A DNA stretch of 17,197 bases from assembly GCA_027294815.1 (NCBI GenBank), contig JAPULP010000376.1, positions 1 to 17,197 of the forward strand. The letters are read 5' to 3'. The translations under genes were made by a program, and so were the position numbers. Source of the stretch: Gemmatimonadota bacterium. GTDB lineage: Bacteria > Gemmatimonadota > Gemmatimonadetes > Gemmatimonadales > GWC2-71-9. The notes below the pieces were generated by a model that did not search any database, was not told the DNA's origin, and saw only the letters and a list, made by a program, of their open reading frames with translations. Positions 8,411-15,205 of the stretch are shown here, piece by piece. The number at the start of each line of letters is the position of its first letter. Position 1 is the first letter of the stretch.

Positions 8411-10077
8411 TGTTGAGCGCAATCCATGGTGGCATTCGTTGTGGGATCGCGGTAGTCGCCCTCTGGACTGCTGCTGCACCGATGGCCGCCCAGACCATGC
8501 CTGACACCCTGGCGTTGCAGCGCGCACTCGCCATACCCACCGCTAGTCAGCTCGCCGCTCATATCAGATTTCTCGCCGACGATTTCCTAGAGGGCCGCGC
8601 ACCTGGTTCCCGCGGCGCGGAGATAGCAGCGCGCTACATCAGAGCTCAATTTGAAGAGGCCGGACTCCGCCCCGGCGCACCCGACGGAACATTTTTTCAG
8701 CGTATCCAACTCGTCGGCCTGACGTCGTCACCCTCCCTGGTGGTAGGCGTTGCTCGGCGCACGATGGCGCTCCAGTACTTGGACGATTTTGTCGCGTGGC
8801 CGCACGGACCCGACACTGCCGTGATCACCGACGGAGAGCTGGTGTTCGTCGGCTATGGTATCGAAGCGTCAGAGTGGACCTGGGACGATTTCAAGTTGCA
8901 GCCCTTGACCGGCAAGGTCTTGTTGATGTTGGTCAACGATCCGGGTCTCGAGGATCCGTCTGTGTTCAACGGGCGAGAGATGACATACTACGGCCGTTGG
9001 GCTTACAAGCTCGAGCAGGCCGCCAGAGTGGGCGCCGTCGGCGCGATTCTGATACATACCGACGAAAGCGCTACTTATCCTTGGACAGTAGTGCGCAATT
9101 CTTGGTCGGGGGAACAGTTGCGCATCGAAAGCGAGACCGCGCAAACACTCCGGTTCGGAGCGTGGGTTACCGAACAAACAGCCCGCCAAATCGCGCAACT
9201 CGCCGGCATCGACTACAACTTGATGATGCGGCGCGCGGGGCGACGAGACTTTCGCTCGATTCCGATGAATGCACACGTCATTGTCGACATCGCGAGTCGA
9301 GTTCGACGATTCGAGTCAGTCAACGTAATCGGACGCATCGAGACGAACGACGAAGGCGTTGAACAAGCCGTCGTGCTTACGGCGCACTACGATCATCGCG
9401 GTATCGGCCAACCCGTGGGTGAGGATTCCATTTACAACGGGGCGCAGGATAACGCCTCTGGCGTCGCGGCATTACTTGCCACGGCTACAGCGTTGGCTGC
9501 GGCCGGACCGCCCCCAAGCCGCTCGATCTATTTTGCGGCAACGACAGCCGAAGAGTCCGGCCTTCTCGGGGCCGAAGCCTTGGTCAGAACTCCGCCGGTA
9601 TCGCTCGCTCAAATCGCGGCAGTCGTGAACATCGACCGGGCCAACCTATCGGGAGGCACGAGAGACATGGTCATGCTGGGCGCCGAAAAATCCAGTTTGC
9701 GAAACCTTGCCGCGGAAGTCGCCAGGGCCGGCGGCCTGCGGTTGGCCCCGGACCCGAATCCCGAAAGCGGTCGTTTTTATCGGTCCGACCACTTCCCGTT
9801 CGCCCGAGCCGGCGTCCCGGTGCTATCCCTCGTTGCCGGGCGCGATTTCATCGACCAACCGCCCGATTGGGGCCGCGCTCAGTACAATGATTACATGTCC
9901 AACAGGTACCATCAGCCGAGCGACGAATACCGACCGGACTTCAACTACGATGGCCTGCTGCAGCAAGTCATGGCCATGACTCGCCTAGCTTGGAGCCTGG
10001 CGGAAACCCGCGAATTTCCTGCCTGGAACGAAGATTCCGAGTTCCGGGCGGCGGCCGAGCGGCTTCGAAACCGGTAA
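8389..10077 (+). CDS. M28-family zinc aminopeptidase with PA domain, exported
   Basis: This 562-residue secreted metallopeptidase probably removes N-terminal residues from peptides. A signal peptide ends near residue 35 (PMAAQ). A protease-associated domain insert lies at about 140-290 (VFVGYG, GKVLLMLVNDPG, AARVGAVGAILIHT). The M28 catalytic set is complete: H333 in AHYDH, bridging D354 in GAQDNASG, general base E388 and ligand E389 in TAEESG, D416 in NIDRANL, and H468 in RSDHFPFARAGVP. The start is uncertain. ATG at 8389 lies inside the previous gene, while ATG at 8410 forms a TGATG overlap with that gene's stop and gives a shorter signal peptide; either implies translational coupling. Family call is firm, substrate preference unknown. 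Confidence 0.93.
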   Translation: MPDRTSLMLSAIHGGIRCGIAVVALWTAAAPMAAQTMPDTLALQRALAIPTASQLAAHIRFLADDFLEGRAPGSRGAEIAARYIRAQFEEAGLRPGAPDGTFFQRIQLVGLTSSPSLVVGVARRTMALQYLDDFVAWPHGPDTAVITDGELVFVGYGIEASEWTWDDFKLQPLTGKVLLMLVNDPGLEDPSVFNGREMTYYGRWAYKLEQAARVGAVGAILIHTDESATYPWTVVRNSWSGEQLRIESETAQTLRFGAWVTEQTARQIAQLAGIDYNLMMRRAGRRDFRSIPMNAHVIVDIASRVRRFESVNVIGRIETNDEGVEQAVVLTAHYDHRGIGQPVGEDSIYNGAQDNASGVAALLATATALAAAGPPPSRSIYFAATTAEESGLLGAEALVRTPPVSLAQIAAVVNIDRANLSGGTRDMVMLGAEKSSLRNLAAEVARAGGLRLAPDPNPESGRFYRSDHFPFARAGVPVLSLVAGRDFIDQPPDWGRAQYNDYMSNRYHQPSDEYRPDFNYDGLLQQVMAMTRLAWSLAETREFPAWNEDSEFRAAAERLRNR

Positions 10078-10150
10078 GTAGGCCTCTTACCGACCCCCGG
10101 GAAAAACGATAAGTTCTCGCGCGTTTTCGCCTCAGCGCTGACCAATCCCT

Positions 10151-10155
10151 AGGAG
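10151..10155 (+). promoter_or_regulatory. AGGAG ribosome binding site placed for a CTG, not GTG, start
   Basis: AGGAG lies 5 bases before an in-frame CTG at 10161 but 29 bases before the first standard start, GTG at 10185. A CTG start would add eight residues to the uncharacterised protein. It could also be a chance match. Confidence 0.35.
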
Positions 10156-10184
10156 ATCCACTGCAACTCCCGACCTCACACCGC

Positions 10185-11267
10185 GTGCCCGTGACTTGGC
10201 TGCGGAGCCACGCTCCGCCGCCAATTCTGCTGCGACTCCTGACCGATATCCTGCCAGCCGACGCGGTCGATGATGAGGAAGTCGCGACGCTCCGGGACGA
10301 GGTGTCGCGGTACAAAGGCGTCACCCAAATCGGCAAGAAACAGAGGAACACGGGGGTTTGGGGCTCGAACATCCTTGGACTGAAGCCATCTAAGATATTG
10401 GGAATAAAAGACATAGGAACGATATCCCAATATAGGAGACTTTTGGAGTTGGGGGTCCCACCGACCGCCCCGGCCTTGCAGCTGGCCAATCGGCTCTTCT
10501 TTCGCCTTCTCTCGCGCGACGACGATCCGAAACTCTTGTTCGAATACCAAAAAGCGGCCAAAGCCAACCCGACAATTGCCCCGTGGGCTCGGGGTGAGAT
10601 GCATGAGGCCGCCACCGCTGCACTAACCCAAGCGGGCCAGGTCGAAGATCCGCGGGTTCGAGGTGCGGCTCAACGGTTGGCCAACTCGATCTCGGATTTC
10701 CTCCGCAGCGAGCTCGCAGGAAAACCAATCATCAAGAAAGGCGCCAAATACATCCTCCATCCTGACGCCCATCCGCCCAGCCTATACTCGGTGGCCCTCT
10801 TCGCGTACATGCCAAGCCTCCAGCGAGAGCGCGCCGGTTTCATCGAACGGTTGCAACAGTTCATCACCCAGCCCCCACCCAAGAAGACATTTGTCATCAT
10901 GGTGGGAAACAAGGGGCTCAAACCAACTACGCAGATCCTCGGAGACCCCCTCCAGAACGATTCGGCCGGCCGACCGAAGGACCTTCCCTTTGCGCTCCAC
11001 TGGATGGAGCTACTCACCCGCCTCGACGCCCTGGAAACCACCCCTTCGGCAAAGCGGGCGCTGGCGCGGATTCTGAAGGACTGCGACAAGGATGGGGTAT
11101 GGAACGGAAAGGGGCTCAGGACATTCCCAAAAAGCCCGTCAGGCCTGGCGGGGTTTGCATTCCCGCTCGAGATCAGCGACAAAACCCCTGCTTCCCGTCG
11201 AGTCGACGTCACGTTTCGCCTGGCCCACCTCGCGAAGCTGGCGGGACTCGAGCTGGAGTTCGTCTAA
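10185..11267 (+). CDS. Uncharacterised soluble protein, 360 residues
   Basis: I do not recognise a named family. There is no signal peptide or membrane segment, so it is probably cytosolic. It is mostly helical; the C-terminal part (DKDGVWNGKG near 301, GLAGFAFPLE, then RVDVTFRLAHLAKLAG to 354) recalls the repeated helical units of terpene-cyclase or prenyltransferase toroids, but the hallmark DxDD and QxxDGSW motifs are missing. Other landmarks are RNTGVWGSNILGLKPSK near 54-70, LLFEYQKAAK near 117, and a lysine-rich HPDAHPP segment near 192. The GTG at 10185 has no nearby ribosome binding site: an AGGAG lies at 10151-10155, ideally placed for an in-frame CTG at 10161. No ATG, GTG or TTG lies between the upstream stop at 10110 and 10185. 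An AT-rich rare-codon island lies at 10391-10447. It converges on the TrmB-like gene. Confidence 0.75.
   Translation: MPVTWLRSHAPPPILLRLLTDILPADAVDDEEVATLRDEVSRYKGVTQIGKKQRNTGVWGSNILGLKPSKILGIKDIGTISQYRRLLELGVPPTAPALQLANRLFFRLLSRDDDPKLLFEYQKAAKANPTIAPWARGEMHEAATAALTQAGQVEDPRVRGAAQRLANSISDFLRSELAGKPIIKKGAKYILHPDAHPPSLYSVALFAYMPSLQRERAGFIERLQQFITQPPPKKTFVIMVGNKGLKPTTQILGDPLQNDSAGRPKDLPFALHWMELLTRLDALETTPSAKRALARILKDCDKDGVWNGKGLRTFPKSPSGLAGFAFPLEISDKTPASRRVDVTFRLAHLAKLAGLELEFV
10395..10433. repeat. Perfect 9-bp inverted repeat in an AT-rich island
   Basis: ATATTGGGA (10395-10403) and TCCCAATAT (10425-10433) are exact reverse complements separated by 21 AT-rich bases. They lie inside the coding region of the uncharacterised 360-residue protein, where the surrounding sequence is much richer in GC. 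Confidence 0.6.
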
Positions 11268-11308
11268 GCTAGACGTGGCACCTGTCTATTTAGCAACCAA
11301 TGGGTAGC

Positions 11309-12001
11309 TCACCCAGTCAGGTGGGCTAATAGCCCGCGCGCAGCACCGACAATAGTAATATCACTTGTCCAATAACCCGACTCCTCCCCACCGTCAGGGC
11401 GGGCGATCACCGCAACATCGCCGGCGAGCAGCAGGAAGACGGGCCCATTGAAGAGCTTGTCGGATTTCGAAGCGTCGATGCCACCCTCCGGTTCCACCGG
11501 CAAGTTCCCAGGGTCTTCTCCAACCAACCACACCTTACTCGGCCGAGAATCAAGTGCCCGGCGACGCCACGCAGGCCCCAGCGCAAGCACCAAGTCTGGC
11601 CCCGCCACGCATGTAACCTCGCCGGGCGCTCGGGCGAGCGTCCGGAGGGCAATGCCCAAGAGTGCGCGCCTGCCCTGGATTTGGATCAAAGCGGCGCCAT
11701 CTTGCTGACCAACGGTCTGGATTTGAGACTCGAGGGCATCGAGTTTCTGAGCTTCCACCTCGATGACTCTCGCTAGGATAGCATCCGGTCGCTCTGCCCT
11801 AAATCTCCGAGGTTGGTCGTCGGTGGTTACCGCGGCGCCTTTGGCCACCAAGCCGTTCAATGCCTGATATGCGTTTGCCCGGGCAATGGTCAGCTCCTTG
11901 GCCAGAGCGTATCCGCTGGATGGTCCGAGATGTAGCAATGCCCCATAAGCAATGTTCTCGGTCTGCGTAAAGCCAAACGGAGTGAGGTCGATATCAGTCA
12001 T
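11309..12001 (-). CDS. TrmB-family transcriptional regulator
   Basis: This 230-residue protein has an N-terminal winged helix-turn-helix at about residues 8-75. It starts with GFTQTENIAYGALL, has recognition-helix sequence around TIARANAYQALNGLVAKG, and ends with the wing DDQPRRFRAE, all close to the TrmB/sugar-specific regulator family. A short coiled linker (EVEAQKLDALESQI) leads to a C-terminal domain with LLGIALRTLARAPGEVTCVAG and FLLLAGDVAVIARPDG, like the PLD-like effector domain of TrmB proteins. The ligand is not evident. No Shine-Dalgarno precedes the ATG at 12001; a possible promoter ends only a few bases upstream, so the transcript may be leaderless. It lies 146 bases downstream of lon on the same strand and converges with the uncharacterised gene. 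Confidence 0.85.
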   Translation of the reverse strand: MTDIDLTPFGFTQTENIAYGALLHLGPSSGYALAKELTIARANAYQALNGLVAKGAAVTTDDQPRRFRAERPDAILARVIEVEAQKLDALESQIQTVGQQDGAALIQIQGRRALLGIALRTLARAPGEVTCVAGPDLVLALGPAWRRRALDSRPSKVWLVGEDPGNLPVEPEGGIDASKSDKLFNGPVFLLLAGDVAVIARPDGGEESGYWTSDITIVGAARGLLAHLTG

Positions 12002-12005
12002 GAGA

Positions 12006-12018
12006 AGTAGTTACTACT
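12006..12018. promoter_or_regulatory. Candidate operator AGTAGT-T-ACTACT before the TrmB-like gene
   Basis: A 6-bp inverted repeat around a single base lies 5 bases outside the ATG at 12001, followed by two more ACT units so that the region reads as four tandem ACT triplets. It overlaps the putative -10 element and is well placed for autoregulation by the TrmB-like protein. Binding is inferred. Confidence 0.4.
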
Positions 12019-12040
12019 ACTACTAAACTCACGATGACAA
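12011..12040 (-). promoter_or_regulatory. Possible sigma70-type promoter of the TrmB-like gene
   Basis: On the minus strand TTGTCA (12035-12040) and TAGTAA (12011-12016) are separated by 18 bases. The -35 box matches five of six consensus bases; the -10 box is weak. A start site expected near 12004 would leave almost no leader before the ATG. Confidence 0.3.
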
Positions 12041-12147
12041 GCTCGCAATAGACCTTTGTTTTTTGGGGATCTGTGCAGCCCCGGAGGCGAAATCGCTTTC
12101 TGGGCTCGGGCGCTCGCAACGTGCTGCCCGCTCCGCTCCGGAAATGG

Positions 12148-14580
12148 TCAGCTCAGAGTGGTGACGAGGTCTGGCTTATGCCCGCTCTGCGTGTGGCCGG
12201 TGTACCGATCGACGTGCCGCAAAGCTGCGTCGAGCACGTCGGCAAGATCAGACGCGGAGTGGACTGTGATCAGCTTGCGCTCGTCCTCACTGAGGTCCTC
12301 CAGATCCGCCAGGTTTTCGCTGGGGATGATCACGTTGGTGATGCCGGCTCGGCAAGCCCCCAGAATCTTCTCTTTGACTCCCCCGATCGGTAACACCCGA
12401 CCCGAAAGCGTGATCTCACCCGTCATGGCCACGTCGTGTCTCACCGGGATTCCGGAAAGAGTGCTGACCAACGCCGTTGCCATGGTAACCCCGGCTGACG
12501 GTCCATCCTTTGGTATCGCTCCAGCCGGCACGTGAATATGAATGTCATTGTTGTTCAGATCGCTCACGTCGATTCCCAAATCCTCCGCATGGGACTTTGC
12601 GTAGGTCAAAGCGGCTCGTGCGGATTCCTTCATCACGTCGCCCAAATGTCCGGTGAGAACCAGATCGCCACGGCCGTTCATGATCGCCACCTCGACGAAC
12701 ATGATGTCGCCGCCCGCCGGCGTGTAATACATACCGGTGCTCACGCCGACTTGATCTTCCCGGAAGGCTCTCTCGGGGTGGACGGTCGGCCGACCGATCA
12801 GGTCGCTGATCTCGTCCTTCTTGAGTTCGAAGTGCCCCACCTCGCCCGCCTCGATTCTCCGTGCAACCTTGCGAGCCACTTTGCCCAGCTCGCGCTCGAG
12901 CTGGCGAACACCCGCTTCGCGGGTGTAGCCGGATATCAGGCTCGACAGTGCCTCGTCGCCCAACACCACTTGGTCGGTGTCGAGTCCCGCTCCTGTTAGC
13001 TGACGGGGAAGCAGATACTTTCGGGCAATCGTCGATTTTTCGGCCTCGGTATAACCGGAGAATTCCACAACCTCCATTCGATCCAGCAACGGGCTCGGGA
13101 TGTTTTGAATGAAGTTCGCCGTCGCAACGAAGAGCACTTCCGACAAATCGAACGGTACGCCGAGGTAGTGATCGGTAAACGTGTCGTTCTGTGCGGGGTC
13201 GAGCACCTCGAGAAGGGCGGACGCTGGGTTGCCTTGATACGACACACCGAGCTTGTCGACCTCATCGAGAAGGAACACCGGGTTCTTCGTCCCCACCGTC
13301 TTCATCCCTTGCATCAGCCTCCCGAGCATCGCGCCCACGTAAGTGCGACGGTGCCCGCGGATATCAGCCTCGTCTCGCGCGCCGCCGAGGGAGATGCGTA
13401 CGTACTTTCTTCCCATCGCACGCGCAATCGACTTGGCGATGGAGGTCTTGCCAACACCCGGAGGTCCGACAAACAATAGAATAGGACCCTTTGGTTGCTT
13501 GTCGTCATCGTTACCCGGCGCTTGTACACCCTCACCGTTGGTCGTATCGCCCTTTGATTCGCGCAGTTTGCGCACGGCAAGAAACTCGAGAACGCGATCT
13601 TTCACGTCCTGCAGGCCGTAGTGATCCTCGTCGAGAATCTTCGCCGCTTCCGGCAGATCGAGGTGATCTTTGCTGCGTTCGTTCCACGGCAACTCAGCGA
13701 TGGTCTCCAAATAGGTTCGAATCACTTGAGATTCCATGGAGTCGGCAGACGACCGCTCGAGCCGCGATAGCTCGCGCTCGACTTCTTTTCGGGCCTCCTT
13801 CGGAAGTTCTAGTTTCCGCAACCGATCGCCCAACTCATCGATTTCGTTTTCGGATTCCTCTTCGCCCAGCTCCTTGCGAATTGCTTTGAGCTGCTCTCTC
13901 AAGAACATCTCGCGCTGACGATGGCCGATTTCCTCCTGCACTTGTGACTTGATGTCTTCCTGCGCATCGAGCAGTTCTATCTGGCGTTGGACGTGAATCA
14001 ACACCCGGCGCAATCTCTCCTCCACACCCAGTGTTTCGAGCACTGCCTGACGTTCCTTGGGTGAGATGTCGAGATAGCCACCCACGACGTCGGCCAGCGC
14101 TCCGGCATCGCTCACCGTTTGGAGTACTTGCTCGACTATGTCCGCAGCGATGCCGGTTTTCTCGCCAAGCTCTGCCGCACGTTCTTGCAGCTCTTTGTAA
14201 AGCGCGGCATATGCGGCGTCGTCCGGATTCGCCGGTGGAAGGTCGGCCGCCCGTAGTACGGTGGCCGATATGTGATCGCTCGTCTTGGTGTATTGCAGGA
14301 CCGTGGCGCGGTACTCGCCGTGCAGCAGCAGCTGAATGCCGCCGAAGCCCCGTTGGACTTGTCCGATCTTCGCAACGGTTCCGATCGTGTGCAGAATCTC
14401 GGAATCGACCGCCTCGACGTTCTCCCGCTGAGACACGGCAAAGACCAATCGGTCTTCTGTCTTCAACGCTGCTTCAATCGCTCGCAGCGTCCCGGGACGC
14501 CCAGCGCCCACGGGAGCCGTCACGCCCGGAAAAAGCACCAACTCCCGAAGTGGGAGCACAGGTAGTTGTAGTCGCTCCAT
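12148..14580 (-). CDS. lon: ATP-dependent Lon protease
   Basis: This 810-residue cytosolic AAA+ serine protease degrades misfolded and selected regulatory proteins. The LON substrate-binding domain covers about 1-200 and a helical, coiled-coil region about 200-310. The AAA+ module follows with Walker A GPPGVGKT (372-379, K378) and Walker B VFLLDE (435-440). The C-terminal protease domain has the Ser-Lys dyad S695 in PKDGPSAG and K738 in GGVKEKIL, spaced 43 residues apart as in E. coli Lon. Length is typical of bacterial Lon. An Asn, Gly and Asp-rich insert of about 24 residues (341-364) sits just before Walker A, where E. coli Lon has only a short link. The ATG at 14580 opens directly into the conserved LPVLPLRELVLFPG segment. 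No CIRCE heat-shock element was seen upstream. Confidence 0.97.
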   Translation of the reverse strand: MERLQLPVLPLRELVLFPGVTAPVGAGRPGTLRAIEAALKTEDRLVFAVSQRENVEAVDSEILHTIGTVAKIGQVQRGFGGIQLLLHGEYRATVLQYTKTSDHISATVLRAADLPPANPDDAAYAALYKELQERAAELGEKTGIAADIVEQVLQTVSDAGALADVVGGYLDISPKERQAVLETLGVEERLRRVLIHVQRQIELLDAQEDIKSQVQEEIGHRQREMFLREQLKAIRKELGEEESENEIDELGDRLRKLELPKEARKEVERELSRLERSSADSMESQVIRTYLETIAELPWNERSKDHLDLPEAAKILDEDHYGLQDVKDRVLEFLAVRKLRESKGDTTNGEGVQAPGNDDDKQPKGPILLFVGPPGVGKTSIAKSIARAMGRKYVRISLGGARDEADIRGHRRTYVGAMLGRLMQGMKTVGTKNPVFLLDEVDKLGVSYQGNPASALLEVLDPAQNDTFTDHYLGVPFDLSEVLFVATANFIQNIPSPLLDRMEVVEFSGYTEAEKSTIARKYLLPRQLTGAGLDTDQVVLGDEALSSLISGYTREAGVRQLERELGKVARKVARRIEAGEVGHFELKKDEISDLIGRPTVHPERAFREDQVGVSTGMYYTPAGGDIMFVEVAIMNGRGDLVLTGHLGDVMKESARAALTYAKSHAEDLGIDVSDLNNNDIHIHVPAGAIPKDGPSAGVTMATALVSTLSGIPVRHDVAMTGEITLSGRVLPIGGVKEKILGACRAGITNVIIPSENLADLEDLSEDERKLITVHSASDLADVLDAALRHVDRYTGHTQSGHKPDLVTTLS

Positions 14581-14676
14581 GATTTGTTCGCCCGCCAGTA
14601 TTGCCTTCGGTTCACTCTATGACTCCCCCCAACCACAGCACCGTTCGTGCCGCGAAAGAGGGCCCACGTGACGATA

Positions 14677-14699
14677 AACACCGCCCGAACGGCGGTGTT
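14677..14699 (-). terminator. Hairpin terminator downstream of the 83-residue gene
   Basis: A perfect 9-bp stem, AACACCGCC with GGCGGTGTT, closes a 5-base loop. Read on the minus strand it runs into TTTAT, a short U-tract. It lies 65 bases past the stop of the small minus-strand gene and about 100 bases before lon, so it probably stops transcription from entering lon. Confidence 0.6.
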
Positions 14700-14763
14700 C
14701 CTGACAGTCGGGCATGGATGGAGAGTGAATACGCTGCCAAAATGACAGATACTCTAAGGGCCT

Positions 14764-15015
14764 TTACCGCCTTCGGATCTGCCTTGCGGTCTCCAAGCAG
14801 CTCAGGAGCTCTGCGTCGCTGGAGTTGGCCAAGAGCCCAGCCTTTATGGTGGTTTCCCGTTGGGGCTCATCTGAGTCGGACTGACAGGCAAACCGAATGA
14901 TGTCTGCCGGCTCGGGGAGGGATCCACGGCCCCCCTGGACATTGACGATTCCGGAGGTGCGGCCGATGCGCTCGGCTGTCCAACTTCTGCCTTGTTCGTC
15001 GTTGAACGTTCGCAT
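14764..15015 (-). CDS. Small conserved-looking hypothetical protein, 83 residues
   Basis: The frame reads like a real gene: codon usage matches its neighbours, and the opening MRTFNDEQGRSWTAERIGRT has the F-x-D-x-x-G-R-x-W pattern that I associate with short uncharacterised Gemmatimonadota proteins (from memory, not a search). The middle (PADIIRFACQSDSDEPQRE) is acidic, and the end (SSDAELLSCLETARQIRRR) looks like an amphipathic helix. There is no signal peptide or membrane segment. No strong ribosome binding site precedes the ATG. It is divergent from the Ser/Thr kinase, with 190 bases between their starts, and is followed by a good hairpin terminator. Function is unknown. A competing 99-residue frame on the opposite strand (14601-14900) is less convincing. 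Confidence 0.6.
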   Translation of the reverse strand: MRTFNDEQGRSWTAERIGRTSGIVNVQGGRGSLPEPADIIRFACQSDSDEPQRETTIKAGLLANSSDAELLSCLETARQIRRR

Positions 15016-15045
15016 GGAGTGTCGCGGAGCCCGTTGCTGAGACAG

Positions 15046-15074
15046 TTGCCAGAGTGAAATAGCCCGAGTAATCT
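15046..15074 (+). promoter_or_regulatory. Possible sigma70-type promoter of the kinase gene
   Basis: TTGCCA (15046-15051) and TAATCT (15069-15074) are separated by 17 bases. The -35 matches five of six consensus bases, the -10 three of six. It would leave a leader of about 125 bases before the ATG at 15206. Confidence 0.35.
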
Positions 15075-15196
15075 ATGGACACTTGGGACCCGATGCCATA
15101 TCACCAGCATTCTGGCGAACTTCGCCGGCGGGCGAGGGGTATGGTCTGTTCTTTGCACAGGTCCAGGCGGGGCAATCCCCACACGCAGGTTCCAGT

Positions 15197-15201
15197 AGGA
15201 G
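15197..15201 (+). promoter_or_regulatory. Shine-Dalgarno site of the kinase gene
   Basis: AGGAG lies 4 bases before the ATG at 15206 and supports that start over the TTG at 15083. Confidence 0.65.
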
Positions 15202-15205
15202 TCTG

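Noticed and set aside
11306..11327. Imperfect hairpin at the junction of the unknown gene and the TrmB-like gene
   Set aside because: AGCTCACC pairs with GGTGGGCT with one wobble, but no U-tract follows on either strand and it overlaps the regulator's stop codon.
12057..12065. T-run after GACC in the lon-TrmB gap, looking like a terminator tail
   Set aside because: It reads as T on the plus strand, where no gene ends; for the minus-strand lon transcript it is an A-run, and no good stem adjoins it.
12532..12999. 155-residue plus-strand frame inside lon, and similar frames inside lon and the dehydratase
   Set aside because: They are opposite-strand shadows of strongly conserved genes and show no domain of their own.
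14601..14900. 99-residue plus-strand frame in the lon-kinase gap
   Set aside because: Composition is unlike protein (Ser, Arg, Pro and Trp scattered), it spans the terminator hairpin and overlaps the better 83-residue minus-strand gene.
15083..15205. Upstream extension of the kinase from a TTG
   Set aside because: The ATG at 15206 has AGGAG in place and the extension has no kinase-family features.
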